In this document: positions 1-7,502 of the stretch, in pieces
How positions within the stretch are numbered: the first letter of the stretch is position 1
How the letters are laid out: each line of letters begins with the position of its first letter
Origin: Archaeoglobaceae archaeon
GTDB taxonomy: Archaea; Halobacteriota; Archaeoglobi; Archaeoglobales; Archaeoglobaceae
Length of the DNA stretch: 23,420 nucleotides
Assembly (NCBI GenBank): GCA_025059545.1
Contig: JANXDJ010000014.1
Span: 1 to 23,420 of the forward strand
Direction: 5' to 3'
Notes under the pieces: generated by a model
What the model saw: the letters and a program-made list of their open reading frames with translations, nothing else
The model's database searches: none
Told to the model about the DNA's origin: nothing
Program-made: the position numbers and the translations under genes

Positions 1-128
1 AGCTTTCCTTTCCTTCTGCACCTCGGACAAATCTCTCTCTTCGGGTAATAATAGCTCCCACAGTTCTCGCAGTAGCTTCCAACAACATCATAGCGGTATT
101 TTATCTTTCTCCAAAATCTCGGAACCAT
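1..128 (-). CDS. DUF35 Zn-ribbon/OB-fold protein, 5' part (acyl-CoA binding scaffold)
   Basis: Only the first 42 codons are in the window; the gene runs off its left edge. The translation opens MVPRFWRKIKYRYDVVG and contains a zinc ribbon, CENC near residues 20-23 and CPRC near 34-37. In the DUF35 family this rubredoxin-like ribbon precedes an OB fold, which is not visible here. The ATG at 126-128 lies 4 nt after the thiolase stop and is preceded by GAGGTGAG, a good ribosome site. In archaea the DUF35 protein bridges thiolase and HMG-CoA synthase so that acetoacetyl-CoA passes between them, and its place as last gene of this operon fits that role. The family call rests on the ribbon plus context. 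Confidence 0.85.
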   Translation of the reverse strand, partial: MVPRFWRKIKYRYDVVGSYCENCGSYYYPKREICPRCRRKGK

Positions 129-132
129 AAGC

Positions 133-1284
133 TCACCTCGAAAGAATCGTAACAACTGCGGTTGCACCAGTCCCTCCAATGTTCAAAGCAAGAGCTCTTT
201 CCGCATCAACTTGTCTTTTTCCAGCCTCTCCACGTAATTGCAAAACAAGCTCGACTATTTGTCTTATTCCCGTCGCTCCGACAGCATGTCCACAAGCTTT
301 AAGACCTCCTGATGGATTTACTGGAATTCTACCGCCAATCTCTGTTTCTCCTTCCCTTATCAGCCTTGCTCCTTCTCCTTTCTTTACAAATCCAAGATCC
401 TCGTAAGCTAAAAGCTCTGCAATTGTGAAAGAATCATGAACTTCCGCAACGTCTATATCCTTAGCTTCAATTCCAGCAATTTTATAGGCATTCTTCGCCG
501 CTTTAACTACCGCTCTCATAGTCAAAAGATCTTTGCGACATTGTAAAGCTAAGTAATCACTCGCTTGCGCACAAGCTTCGACAAAAACGGGAGTATCGCA
601 GAATTTTCTCGCGACACTCTCATTTGCTAAGATTACAGCGGAAGCACCATCGCTCAATGGAGCGCAATCAAGAACCTTCAAAGGCTCAGCAACAAATTCA
701 GAAGAGAGAACATCTTCAACTTTTATCTCTCTCCTGAATTGAGCCTTTGGATTGTGCACTGCATTCCTATGATTCTTCACAGCGATTTTTGCAAGATCTT
801 CTTCAGTTGTGCCAAACTCGTGCATGTGAAGTCTTGCTATGATCGCAAAAAGAGCGGGAAGATTTGCTCCGACAAATCTCTCCCACTCTTGATCAACTGA
901 AGTCGACAAGACACCCATTGGATCAACCGAATCCGTGACCTTTTCAACCCCCGCTGCAATCACAACGTCGTGCATTCCTGAAGCTACTGCCATGTAAGCT
1001 TGCCTAAATGCTGAACCTCCACTTGCATCCGCATTTTCAACTCTAACTGCAGGCACTCCAAATTCAGCTAAACCAGCATGATCTGCGATCAAAGCTGCGA
1101 TGTGCTCTTGCTCTATGAACTTTCCACCACTCATGTTCCCCACAAAGATTGCGCCAATTTCCTTGCCTTCTACTCCGCAGTCATTCAAAGCTTCAATTCC
1201 CGCTTCAAGAAATATGCTTCTAAAGCTCTTATCCCATAGCTCCCCAAATTCGGTGCAACCAACTCCGATGATCGCAACTCTCAT
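133..1284 (-). CDS. Acetyl-CoA C-acetyltransferase (archaeal thiolase) with Asp at the nucleophile position
   Basis: 383 residues, normal for archaeal SCP2-like thiolases, which condense two acetyl-CoA to acetoacetyl-CoA as the first mevalonate-pathway step. Visible family signatures are [17 protein letters not shown] at the N-terminus, YVGNMSGG-like FVGNMSGG at 47-54, HDSF at 283-286 (catalytic His region) and the GHxxGATG loop at 332-339 (His333). The segment that normally carries the nucleophilic Cys (N-A-C-A-S-G-G) reads NADASGG at 84-90, so residue 86 is Asp (GAT codon, 1027-1029). Cys331 sits just before the GHAVGATG loop. The start overlaps the HMG-CoA synthase stop by 4 nt and a DUF35 gene follows. 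Operon place argues for a role in mevalonate synthesis, but the missing Cys makes activity uncertain; a structural subunit or a different thioester enzyme is possible. Confidence 0.93.
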   Translation of the reverse strand: MRVAIIGVGCTEFGELWDKSFRSIFLEAGIEALNDCGVEGKEIGAIFVGNMSGGKFIEQEHIAALIADHAGLAEFGVPAVRVENADASGGSAFRQAYMAVASGMHDVVIAAGVEKVTDSVDPMGVLSTSVDQEWERFVGANLPALFAIIARLHMHEFGTTEEDLAKIAVKNHRNAVHNPKAQFRREIKVEDVLSSEFVAEPLKVLDCAPLSDGASAVILANESVARKFCDTPVFVEACAQASDYLALQCRKDLLTMRAVVKAAKNAYKIAGIEAKDIDVAEVHDSFTIAELLAYEDLGFVKKGEGARLIREGETEIGGRIPVNPSGGLKACGHAVGATGIRQIVELVLQLRGEAGKRQVDAERALALNIGGTGATAVVTILSR

Positions 1285-2309
1285 TTTATCATCCTCCTGT
1301 GCTTCAAATACATAGCATAATCCAAGTAAACTCCATTCTTGACTTTTTCCCAGACCTTTTCATTCCTCGGATATTCAAGGATCTTTTCAGTTACCCTTAT
1401 GGCAAAAGCATCACTTCCCGCTCCAGAGCCAAATGAAACAAGTAGTATTCTCTGATCAGGCTTAGCTACATCGAGGATTCCGCATAAGCCTAAAAGAGAT
1501 GATGCAGAGTAAGTGTTTCCTATCGCTCTAACGAGCATTCCATCAGCAATGTTCTCCTCTTTGAACCCAAGCATTCCCGCAACTCTTGCTGGAAACTTTG
1601 CATTTGGTTGGTGAAAAACAGCGAAATCGAAATCCTTCGCAGTGTAACCACAAATTTCCATAAGATTTTTTGCTGCAGAGGTTACATGCCTGAAGTAAGC
1701 GGGGGTTCCTGTAAATCTACCACCATGGCTTGGATAAGGCTGTAGATCTCTTCTCCAGAAATCTGGCGTGTCGCTTGTGTAGGAGACAGTTGCTTCAATC
1801 TCCGCAATCGGATCTTTTCCAATTATGATTGCCGCAGCTCCCGCTCCAGCAGTGTATTCAAGTGCATCGCTTGGCTTTGCTTGAGCTGTGTCTGAGCCTA
1901 TGGACATACCAAACTCGATCATTCCTGCCTTGACCATCGCAAAGCAGAATTGCATTCCCGCTGTAGCAGCCTTGCAGGCGAATTCGAGATCGACGCAGTA
2001 GTAATTGTTCCCTATGCCCAAAGCCTCGCCAACGATCGTCGCTGTTGGCTTCACTGCGTATGGATGACTTTCCGATCCAACAAAAACCGCGCCAATTTTT
2101 TCTGGCTTGATCTTCGCTCTGAGCAAAGCCTCCCTCCCAGCTTCTACAGCCATAGTTGCTGTGTCCTCATCGAAATCGGGCACGGATTTTTCCTTAACAC
2201 CTAAGCCACTTTTTATAGCCTCAGGATCCTCCCCCCAAATTCTTGCGATCTCCTCAACCTTAATCCTGTATTTTGGGATATAAGTCCCGTAAGAAACGAT
2301 CCCTATCAC
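1281..2309 (-). CDS. Hydroxymethylglutaryl-CoA synthase, archaeal type
   Basis: 342 residues, typical of the archaeal HMG-CoA synthase, which joins acetyl-CoA and acetoacetyl-CoA to HMG-CoA in the mevalonate route to archaeal lipids. The catalytic triad is intact: Glu80 in VGSESHP, Cys112 in EFACKAAT, His233 in [10 protein letters not shown]. Other thiolase-fold landmarks are the YTAGAGAAA stretch at 152-160 and [11 protein letters not shown] around 264-274. The gene overlaps the upstream regulator and the downstream thiolase by 4 nt each, so the three are probably translationally coupled. This conserved order matches the known archaeal complex of HMG-CoA synthase, thiolase and DUF35 protein. 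In contrast to the thiolase, no key residue is missing. Confidence 0.96.
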   Translation of the reverse strand: MIGIVSYGTYIPKYRIKVEEIARIWGEDPEAIKSGLGVKEKSVPDFDEDTATMAVEAGREALLRAKIKPEKIGAVFVGSESHPYAVKPTATIVGEALGIGNNYYCVDLEFACKAATAGMQFCFAMVKAGMIEFGMSIGSDTAQAKPSDALEYTAGAGAAAIIIGKDPIAEIEATVSYTSDTPDFWRRDLQPYPSHGGRFTGTPAYFRHVTSAAKNLMEICGYTAKDFDFAVFHQPNAKFPARVAGMLGFKEENIADGMLVRAIGNTYSASSLLGLCGILDVAKPDQRILLVSFGSGAGSDAFAIRVTEKILEYPRNEKVWEKVKNGVYLDYAMYLKHRRMIK

Positions 2310-2986
2310 AGAAAATCCCTCCTTAGCCTTCCAATCATTTCCTCAACCTCAAGCTCCGTCCTTATAAGCGGAATTTTTTCTGCTTCTGCAATCTTTATAG
2401 CCATTTCATCAACCTTTGAAATTCCATGAAGAACAACAGTGGAAGGCTTCAGAGTGGAAACTCTTACAGCAACCAGAGGTGACCTTCCACTGGTTATCCT
2501 CGTGAAAACAAGTGCTCTCTCGCTCGTGAATCCAAAAAGCTTGTAGAAGTCATATGCATTGAGCATGAGAATTGCATTAAGGCTGTCTATAACTGTGTGC
2601 CCATTTATTGTCTTTTCAAAATCGTTAAGCATTTCACCTTCTATTTTTGAACAGAAATCCTTAACGTTTACTCCCCGAGGATATTCTGCGAGGTCTATAA
2701 TCGCAGAAGATAGTTCTGGTAAATCTCTATACTTGGAAATTACTGGATTTGCTCTCTTGGAGTCGATCTCTATTAGTGCTAAAACGAATTTTTTTATAAA
2801 TGCAACTCCTGGATTTCTTCTGCCCGCTTCGTAATCACTAATAACGGAAGGAGAGATCCCAAGCTTTCTTGCAATCTCACTTTGAGAAATAGAGAAGATT
2901 TGCCTCCATTTCTTCATCGCCTCTCCATGATGCTCGGCTAATGCTATCTCGCCACATACTCTCTCTGCAAATCTCCTGTGTTCCAC
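2306..2986 (-). CDS. XRE/Cro-type HTH regulator heading the mevalonate operon
   Basis: 226 residues. A helix-turn-helix of the XRE/Cro type spans about 26-78, with the core [20 protein letters not shown] at 34-53. Residues 1-25 form an archaea-typical leader, and the C-terminal ~140 residues form a conserved domain without an obvious enzyme motif. Proteins of this build commonly sit directly before HMG-CoA synthase genes in Euryarchaeota, so local control of isoprenoid synthesis is a reasonable inference. Translation is read from GTG at 2984-2986. A TATA box lies about 27 nt upstream, so the transcript is probably leaderless and begins at or near this GTG. No Shine-Dalgarno sequence is visible. 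A later ATG (codon 24) would cut into the conserved leader and is less likely. Confidence 0.9.
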   Translation of the reverse strand: MEHRRFAERVCGEIALAEHHGEAMKKWRQIFSISQSEIARKLGISPSVISDYEAGRRNPGVAFIKKFVLALIEIDSKRANPVISKYRDLPELSSAIIDLAEYPRGVNVKDFCSKIEGEMLNDFEKTINGHTVIDSLNAILMLNAYDFYKLFGFTSERALVFTRITSGRSPLVAVRVSTLKPSTVVLHGISKVDEMAIKIAEAEKIPLIRTELEVEEMIGRLRRDFL

Positions 2987-3007
2987 GAAACTAATTTTTC
3001 CGCTCAG

Positions 3008-3018
3008 CTTATAAATTT
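3008..3018 (-). promoter_or_regulatory. TATA box of the mevalonate operon
   Basis: On the minus strand this reads AAATTTATAAG. Its centre is about 27 nt before the GTG at 2986, the usual archaeal TATA-to-start distance, so transcription should begin at the start codon. Confidence 0.65.
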
Positions 3019-3022
3019 AACT

Positions 3023-3054
3023 AATTGACTATAATAATTTCGACAATTGTCTAT
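3023..3054. promoter_or_regulatory. Repeated AATTG(A/T)CTAT units with a GACAATTGTC palindrome, candidate operator
   Basis: AATTGACTAT (3023-3032) and AATTGTCTAT (3045-3054) agree at 9 of 10 positions and lie 22 bp apart, about two helical turns. The second copy overlaps a perfect 10-bp palindrome, GACAATTGTC at 3042-3051. The units lie just upstream of the mevalonate-operon TATA box and reach into the stop codon of the HPS-RraA gene. They are placed well to bind the HTH regulator encoded directly downstream; that binding is inference. Confidence 0.4.
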
Positions 3055-4337
3055 TGAACCTTTTCCCATTTGTAAAGCTCAACCACATCAGCAAGAGTTC
3101 TCCCCTTCTCCTCTATCTCGCCCCTAATTCTGTCTTCGGACTTCTTAACTTCAAGAGCCCTTCTTGCGATCTCATAAGCTCTCTGTTTTGGGATCACCAT
3201 CACTCCATTGTCGTCTGCAATGATCCAGTCTCCAGGGTTGACTTCAATTCCCCCGCAGATGATTCGAACATTGATCTCTCCGAAACCCTTAGGCTCTCCA
3301 GCGTTCGGAACTTCTCTCTTCGCAAAAAGTGGGAATCCAAGAGCTCTAATGTCGTCAACATCTCTAACCGCACCATCTATGATCACTCCCGCTATTTTCC
3401 TATTGAGACAACTTCTCGTCGCAAGCTCTCCCCATACTGCAGTAGTTTCACCAGAGCACTTTATAACGATCACATCCCCCTCACCAGCAACATTTATCGC
3501 TTCAACTGGCTTAGCCCAATCGCCATCCATTGTGCTAACAGTTACCGCTTTACCAACGACCTTTTTGCCTCGAACCAAAGGATAAACTCCGCTCATGGCT
3601 TTTGCACGATGCATAGCATCGCTAACATTTGGCGTTGAGACTTTCAAAAGCAATTCCCTTGTCTCTTCATCCATGCTCTTCTTTACATAGCTCCCAGCTT
3701 TTTTATCAATAGCCTCTCTAATCTTTTTTGCAGATTCGGTAACGTTTCTCGACTTCACTATGTTGCTTCCCACAATTACGATCCTTGCCCCAAGAGAGAC
3801 GCATACTGAAGCTCTTTCAGCATCAAGTCCACCTGCGGTTGCAATTGGAATGTTTACACTTCCAACTACATTTTTAAGAACCTCAAGCGGATCTATTCCA
3901 ATCATCTGCTGATCTATACCAACATGAACGTTTAAATAATCAACACCCATATTTTCGAGCTCTTTTGCTCTCTTTACAGGCTCAGGATGATTTATGAGAT
4001 CTGCCATGATCGAGCATCCATACTTTCTCCCAGCACGAATTGCCTCAGCGATTGTTGCCTCGTTTGAAAGACCGAGAATGATCACGATATCCGCTCCACT
4101 CTTAGCAGCCATTTCAACTTCTACAGCTCCAGTGTCGATCGTTTTCATATCTGCAACGATCTTGTGATCACGAAAAGTCTTTTTTAGTTCTCTAATTGCA
4201 TTCATCCCCTCACTCTTGATCAGTGGTGTGCCAACTTCGATCCAGTCCGCTCCCCCTCTAATAGCTTCTTCTGCGATCTCGATTGCTCTTTTTAGTTCTA
4301 CCAGATCCAAGGCAACCTGAAGTATTGGTCGATCCAT
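3051..4337 (-). CDS. Fused 3-hexulose-6-phosphate synthase / RraA-family protein
   Basis: 428 residues in two domains. Residues 1-210 are a hexulose-6-phosphate synthase of the OMP-decarboxylase (TIM barrel) group: ILQVALDL at the start, EVGTPLIKSEG at 33-43, DMKTID at 62-67 with the metal and proton-transfer residues, and TAGGLDAE at 167-173. Residues 225-420 are an RraA/DlpA-like domain with the GAVRDVDDI motif at 321-329, whose Arg324-Asp325 pair is the signature of that family. Archaea use the synthase in reverse of the ribulose monophosphate pathway to make ribulose-5-phosphate, and this fusion is widespread in Euryarchaeota. The RraA half lacks a settled role; in bacteria it inhibits RNase E, and related proteins are aldolases. 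The ATG start gives the usual N-terminus. Only a weak TATA-like element (about 4358-4366) is seen. Confidence 0.94.
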   Translation of the reverse strand: MDRPILQVALDLVELKRAIEIAEEAIRGGADWIEVGTPLIKSEGMNAIRELKKTFRDHKIVADMKTIDTGAVEVEMAAKSGADIVIILGLSNEATIAEAIRAGRKYGCSIMADLINHPEPVKRAKELENMGVDYLNVHVGIDQQMIGIDPLEVLKNVVGSVNIPIATAGGLDAERASVCVSLGARIVIVGSNIVKSRNVTESAKKIREAIDKKAGSYVKKSMDEETRELLLKVSTPNVSDAMHRAKAMSGVYPLVRGKKVVGKAVTVSTMDGDWAKPVEAINVAGEGDVIVIKCSGETTAVWGELATRSCLNRKIAGVIIDGAVRDVDDIRALGFPLFAKREVPNAGEPKGFGEINVRIICGGIEVNPGDWIIADDNGVMVIPKQRAYEIARRALEVKKSEDRIRGEIEEKGRTLADVVELYKWEKVQ

Positions 4338-4395
4338 AATATAATTTATACCAAAAGGATTTAGTCTTTTCCCAAAGATGAAAGAGTAGGAAAAG

Positions 4396-4401
4396 TTTAT
4401 A
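4396..4401 (+). promoter_or_regulatory. TATA box for the DUF22 gene
   Basis: TTTATA, centred about 27 nt before the ATG at 4426, predicts a leaderless transcript. It lies in the 88-bp divergent region shared with the HPS-RraA gene. Confidence 0.55.
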
Positions 4402-4425
4402 GAGCTTAACGTTTAATAGTTATAT

Positions 4426-5730
4426 ATGAAGCTTGAGATGAGATACTGGGCTGGACTTGTTGGAGATAAGATGGAAAAATCTGAGTTAGATTTAAAACCA
4501 TCTGAGTTTAGAATGGCTCCTTTTACTCAGATGAAACCTTTAATCGCTGATAAAGATACTCCAGTTGAGAAAGGTAAACCAGCAATCGTGGAAGTCCAGA
4601 GGATCTCGTTACCAGCAAATACGATGGTAGGATGTTTAAACGAAGCGCGTCATGCTCTTGGAACGACAATAAGTGTGATCGAATACGGCAGACCTTCACT
4701 CATAGAAGAGGAAAAGTGCATTAGTCAGGCTCTCTTCATCCCTTTTGAGGATGGTGTGATCAAGAAGTGCGACTTAATAGGAGTTATTAAAGTATTCTTT
4801 GTCAGAACTGGCTTTGTTGGTAAAACACTCGGCTTAGGACAGCAGAGCTTCGAGATCGTGACTGAACAAAGAACTGGGAGGCTTACATGGAAAGAAAACG
4901 GAAATCTGATTCGAAAAACTCAAAAAATGGTTGACACGCTTTATAAAAGAGTCCATATTGCACTGTTAGAGCCCGTGATCGCAGAAGAAGATCTAAACGT
5001 GAGAAAGAATGAACTTTTAAGAGTGAAGATCAAATGCATAAATCTGCCTTCTAATACAGTTGTCGCACCGACAGGGTTCATGGGGAACGCTTACGGATCT
5101 CTCATAGACGTCATACAGCACGGAAAGCCGAAAAGAGTGGAAGAAGATAGAAGGATAAGCCATGCAGTATTCCTTCCTGTGCAGGATGGAAAGATCGAGA
5201 GAGGAGACATGCTCGGAGCTTTAGCTATTTACTTCATAGAATTGGAAGATCTTAAGGCAATTGTTAGGGGAGAAGAGAAAACTTTCACGACCGTTTATAG
5301 AAGTGGGCGAGGAGTGATAAGAAGTTCTGTAAAAGCCCATCCATACGGCTTCAGAAGGTCTCCAGTGGCAAGATGGGAACTTTTGATCTCAGATGAGAAT
5401 AAAAGGCTTAAAGCGGGAGAAACTTGTATAATCTCGCTCAAGAAGTTGAAACTGCCAAAGAACACGATCGTATATCCATTTGGCATAATGAGACATCCAT
5501 ACGGTGTCACTTTGGACACGATCCAGAAGAGGATGAGTAAGGTGGAGGAGGAGAAGGAGATAGATAAAGCGGTATTTCTGCCGATTGCAGACGGAGACGT
5601 AAGAAGAGGTGAGCTTGTCGGGATCGTGAGCATATACGATGTTGAGGTAAAGGCTTTAGATAGGTTGAAGAGCTGGCTTAAAGAGTGGATTGAGCACAAG
5701 GAAGTCACTTATCCCGCTTTGCAACCTTGA
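4426..5730 (+). CDS. Triplicated DUF22-like protein of unknown function
   Basis: 434 residues built from three tandem copies of one domain. The best-aligned blocks are 62-126, 207-271 and 343-407. Each opens with LP-(A/S/K)-NT-(M/V/I)-V, passes a Y-G-x-(T/S)-(I/L)-x-x-I stretch, and ends with (F/V)-(L/I)-P-(F/V/I)-x-DG-x-(I/V)-x-(R/K)-(G/C)-(D/E)-(L/M)-(I/L/V)-G. The ending resembles the archaeal DUF22 family, usually a single domain of ~110-130 residues with no known function. The first copy has Cys115 where copies 2 and 3 have Gly. There is no signal peptide, membrane segment or nucleotide-binding loop. A zinc-finger gene follows after 21 nt. Codon use looks like its neighbours, so duplication within the lineage is likelier than recent transfer. 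The DUF22 label comes from motif memory; the triplication is seen directly. Confidence 0.75.
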   Translation: MKLEMRYWAGLVGDKMEKSELDLKPSEFRMAPFTQMKPLIADKDTPVEKGKPAIVEVQRISLPANTMVGCLNEARHALGTTISVIEYGRPSLIEEEKCISQALFIPFEDGVIKKCDLIGVIKVFFVRTGFVGKTLGLGQQSFEIVTEQRTGRLTWKENGNLIRKTQKMVDTLYKRVHIALLEPVIAEEDLNVRKNELLRVKIKCINLPSNTVVAPTGFMGNAYGSLIDVIQHGKPKRVEEDRRISHAVFLPVQDGKIERGDMLGALAIYFIELEDLKAIVRGEEKTFTTVYRSGRGVIRSSVKAHPYGFRRSPVARWELLISDENKRLKAGETCIISLKKLKLPKNTIVYPFGIMRHPYGVTLDTIQKRMSKVEEEKEIDKAVFLPIADGDVRRGELVGIVSIYDVEVKALDRLKSWLKEWIEHKEVTYPALQP

Positions 5731-5751
5731 CGTGATCTCAGAGGTGACGAT

Positions 5752-5892
5752 ATGACCTGCCCGGTCTGTAATCGCAAATTTGATAGCGAAGAGGCTTTAA
5801 GGAGACATTTAGAGGAATGCAAGGCTATTGAGCGAGCAAAGAAGGAGATGGAAAATCAAATAAAGCTTGATTCTTCAGGTTGCTTCTTTTGA
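5752..5892 (+). CDS. Small C2HC zinc-finger protein (46 aa)
   Basis: 46 residues. The N-terminus carries CPVC (Cys3, Cys6), then His19 (RRHLEEC) and Cys24, giving a C-x2-C-x12-H-x4-C finger of the classical beta-beta-alpha type. Residues 25-38 look like a charged helix, and the chain ends in CFF. The ATG at 5752 is preceded by GAGGTGACG, a clear ribosome site ending 2 nt before it. It follows the DUF22 gene by 21 nt on the same strand and is probably co-transcribed with it. Single-finger proteins of this size are common in archaea and may bind nucleic acid or protein. Target unknown. Confidence 0.72.
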   Translation: MTCPVCNRKFDSEEALRRHLEECKAIERAKKEMENQIKLDSSGCFF

Positions 5893-5910
5893 TTTTGATT
5901 AACATATATT

Positions 5911-5922
5911 TGAAAAGAAAAA
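5911..5922 (-). terminator. T-rich terminator of tRNA-Tyr
   Basis: On the minus strand this reads TTTTTCTTTTCA, beginning 14 nt after the 3' end of the tRNA. Short T tracts are the usual archaeal intrinsic stop signal. It also lies downstream of the convergent zinc-finger gene. Confidence 0.5.
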
Positions 5923-5935
5923 CTGATAATATAAG

Positions 5936-6034
5936 TCCCGCCTCCCGGATTTGAACCGGGGACACCGGGATCTCCGCTTGCCCGCGGAGTGGCAAACTAC
6001 AGTCCCGCGCTCTCCCAGGCTGAGCTAAGGCGGG
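5936..6034 (-). tRNA. tRNA-Tyr (anticodon GTA) with a 25-nt intron
   Basis: The minus strand folds as a complete cloverleaf: acceptor CCCGCCT/AGGCGGG with discriminator A, D stem GCTC/GAGC, anticodon stem CGGGA/TCCCG, variable loop GTGTC, T arm CCCGG-TTCAAAT-CCGGG. The spliced anticodon loop is CTGTAGA, so the anticodon is GTA. C1-G72 with A73 is the archaeal tyrosine identity set and supports the call independently. Exon 1 is 6034-5997 (38 nt), exon 2 is 5971-5936 (36 nt), and the mature tRNA is 74 nt. CCA is not encoded. The intron sits at the usual 37/38 site. A TATA-like element lies about 26 nt upstream and a T tract follows downstream. Confidence 0.96.
5972..5996 (-). other. Archaeal tRNA intron with a bulge-helix-bulge motif
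   Basis: 25 nt between G37 and A38 of tRNA-Tyr. It folds as a canonical bulge-helix-bulge. Loop bases 32-35 (CTGT) pair with GCGG near the intron's 3' end, giving the 4-bp central helix with two G-U pairs. A 3-nt bulge, AG^T, holds the 5' splice site and another, AG^A, holds the 3' site. An outer helix TTGCC/GGCAA closes an 8-nt loop. This is the structure cut by EndA, encoded at 14867-15781. Confidence 0.9.
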
Positions 6035-6056
6035 CTGTAAAATGTGGAACTTTTTG

Positions 6057-6068
6057 CTTAAAAATATT
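6057..6068 (-). promoter_or_regulatory. TATA-like promoter element of tRNA-Tyr
   Basis: On the minus strand this reads AATATTTTTAAG. Its centre is about 26-28 nt upstream of the tRNA 5' end, fitting a transcript that starts at or just before the mature end. Confidence 0.5.
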
Positions 6069-6098
6069 ACGCTGTAAGCCTAAAGCTTCTTCGAAGAG

Positions 6099-6106
6099 TT
6101 TATATT
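6099..6106 (+). promoter_or_regulatory. TATA box for thi4
   Basis: TTTATATT, centred about 27 nt before the ATG at 6130. It fixes the thi4 start and predicts a leaderless or near-leaderless message. Confidence 0.6.
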
Positions 6107-6129
6107 CATTCTGTGGAGAAATTCGGAGG

Positions 6130-6885
6130 ATGGAAGCGGAGATAACGAAGGTGATAATTGAGGAAGCTACAAGGGATTGGTTAAACATTGCGAAGAGCGA
6201 TGTCGTGATCGTTGGTGCGGGTCCAGCAGGATTAACTGCGGGAGCATATATAGCGGAGAAAGGCTATAGAACAGTGATTTTCGAGCGAAGGCTTAGCTTT
6301 GGCGGTGGTAGTGGCGGGGGAGGGATGCTTTTCCATAAAATCGTTCTTGAGAAGGATGTAAAAGAAATTGTTGAACACTTCAACATAAAAACCGTAGAAA
6401 GAGCAAACATGTTGATCTGCGACTCTTCAGAATTTATGGCAAAACTTGCTTCTAAATGCATTGACAGCGGAGCCAAGATCATTCCCGGCGTCTCTGTTGA
6501 CGATGTGATCTTCAGAGAGAACCCGCTAAGGATCACTGGAGTTTGCCTGCAATGGAGTGCGGTAGAGCTTTCTGGACTGCATGTGGATCCGATCTTCGTG
6601 GAATCGAAAGCTGTAGTGGACGCTACAGGGCACGATGCTGAAGTTGTTGCAGTAGCTTCAAGAAAGGTTCCGCTCAACATCAAAGTCCCCGGAGAAAGAT
6701 CTGCCTTTTGCGAGATTAGTGAAGCTCAGGTAGTTGAAAAAACAGGCAAAGTTGTAGAGGGGTTATACGTTGCAGGAATGGCGGTAGCGAGTGTTTACAA
6801 TCTTCCTAGAATGGGTCCAATCTTTGGCGGTATGCTCAAGAGTGGAAAAAAGATTGCTGAGCTAATAGCCAAAGATCTGAAATGA
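6130..6885 (+). CDS. thi4: Thi4-family thiazole synthase, archaeal His type
   Basis: 251 residues, the usual archaeal Thi4 length. A Rossmann NAD-binding motif GAGPAG lies at 29-34, followed by Glu52-Arg53 (FERR) at the end of the second strand and a Gly-rich loop at 58-65. ATGHDAE at 166-171 and the C-terminal [10 protein letters not shown] at 227-236 are also typical. Thi4 makes the thiazole of thiamin from NAD and glycine. Yeast Thi4 gives up its own Cys as sulfur donor; here the equivalent residue is His151 (GLHVDP), as in archaeal enzymes that use free sulfide with iron. ATG 6130 is chosen because a TATA box lies 27 nt upstream and the protein then begins like its homologues. The longer in-frame reading upstream runs through the antisense of tRNA-Tyr. 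A 39-residue zinc protein overlaps its stop by 4 nt. Confidence 0.94.
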   Translation: MEAEITKVIIEEATRDWLNIAKSDVVIVGAGPAGLTAGAYIAEKGYRTVIFERRLSFGGGSGGGGMLFHKIVLEKDVKEIVEHFNIKTVERANMLICDSSEFMAKLASKCIDSGAKIIPGVSVDDVIFRENPLRITGVCLQWSAVELSGLHVDPIFVESKAVVDATGHDAEVVAVASRKVPLNIKVPGERSAFCEISEAQVVEKTGKVVEGLYVAGMAVASVYNLPRMGPIFGGMLKSGKKIAELIAKDLK

Positions 6886-7001
6886 AATGTTCTTGTGGCA
6901 GAGTGGCGGAGTTCAAATGCAGAAGATGTGGCAAGGAGATTTGCAAAAAATGCTACTTTGCTCACGGACTCTGCAATGAATGTTATAAAAAGCTACGCTA
7001 A
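6882..7001 (+). CDS. Cysteine-rich zinc-binding microprotein (39 aa)
   Basis: 39 residues with eight Cys and one His: C3-x-C5, C13-x2-C16, C21-x2-C24, His29, C32-x2-C35, enough for two zinc sites. The spacing resembles small HIT-type or B-box fingers, but no family can be assigned firmly. The ATG overlaps the thi4 stop in an ATGA arrangement, which implies translational coupling. The TAA interlocks with the TAG of the convergent scpB (shared bases CTAA, 6998-7001). The regular Cys pattern and both junctions argue that it is real. Possible roles are a metal chaperone or a nucleic-acid binder; a link to the iron- and sulfide-using Thi4 is speculation. Confidence 0.75.
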   Translation: MKCSCGRVAEFKCRRCGKEICKKCYFAHGLCNECYKKLR

Positions 7002-7501
7002 TCTTTCTTCTCTTTATAAAACTCCTTCAATTTCTCTTTTATTTCTTCTGGATCTTTCGAATCGAAGCCAAAATAAGAAGCAAAAGCTTCTGTTGTTGTG
7101 AGAATTGTCGATCTTCCCTTCTTTTCAGCGTTTATTAGTTTTAGCTCGCTCAATTTTTTCACATGATCGTAACACTTGTTACCTCTAATTTTAGCAAGCT
7201 TTGCAAGCGTTATCGGTTGCTTAATGGCGATCACAGCAAGAGTTCTTATAGTTCCACGATCAAGCTCTCTTTCCGTGAACTTTTCAACGATTTCTGTGAA
7301 CTCGGGTTTAACTCTCATTAAATATCTATCTCCGATCTTAACGATCTCTATCGCAGAGTCCATTTCTGCATATCTCTTTGCAACGCTCTCTATAGCCTTC
7401 TCAACAACTTCTGGCTTCTCCTTCAAAATTTTGCTAATTTCAGAAACTTCAAGAGCTTCGGGAGAAGAGAAAAGAATTGCCTCAATCGCTTTTTCCAGCA
7501 T
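6998..7501 (-). CDS. scpB: Segregation and condensation protein B (ScpB)
   Basis: 167 residues, the normal size. The order is two winged-helix domains, the first at about 1-78 (MLEKAIEAILFSSPEALEV is a typical opening) and the second at about 83-155, with the family motif RGTIRTLAVIAIKQPIT around 82-98 and GRSTILTTTEAFASYFG near 134-150. ScpB dimers help load and regulate SMC-kleisin complexes in chromosome segregation. The start codon lies 1 nt after the apgM stop, so the two are probably co-translated. No scpA or smc gene is in the window. The stop interlocks with the convergent zinc microprotein. Confidence 0.94.
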   Translation of the reverse strand: MLEKAIEAILFSSPEALEVSEISKILKEKPEVVEKAIESVAKRYAEMDSAIEIVKIGDRYLMRVKPEFTEIVEKFTERELDRGTIRTLAVIAIKQPITLAKLAKIRGNKCYDHVKKLSELKLINAEKKGRSTILTTTEAFASYFGFDSKDPEEIKEKLKEFYKEKKD

Positions 7502-7502
7502 A

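Noticed and set aside
3054..3638. Long plus-strand ORF opposite the HPS-RraA gene
   Set aside because: It is the antisense shadow of a clearly recognisable enzyme and its translation matches no family.
5989..6129. In-frame extension of thi4 back to 5989
   Set aside because: It runs antisense through tRNA-Tyr, has no family similarity, and a TATA box at 6099-6106 puts transcription at 6130.
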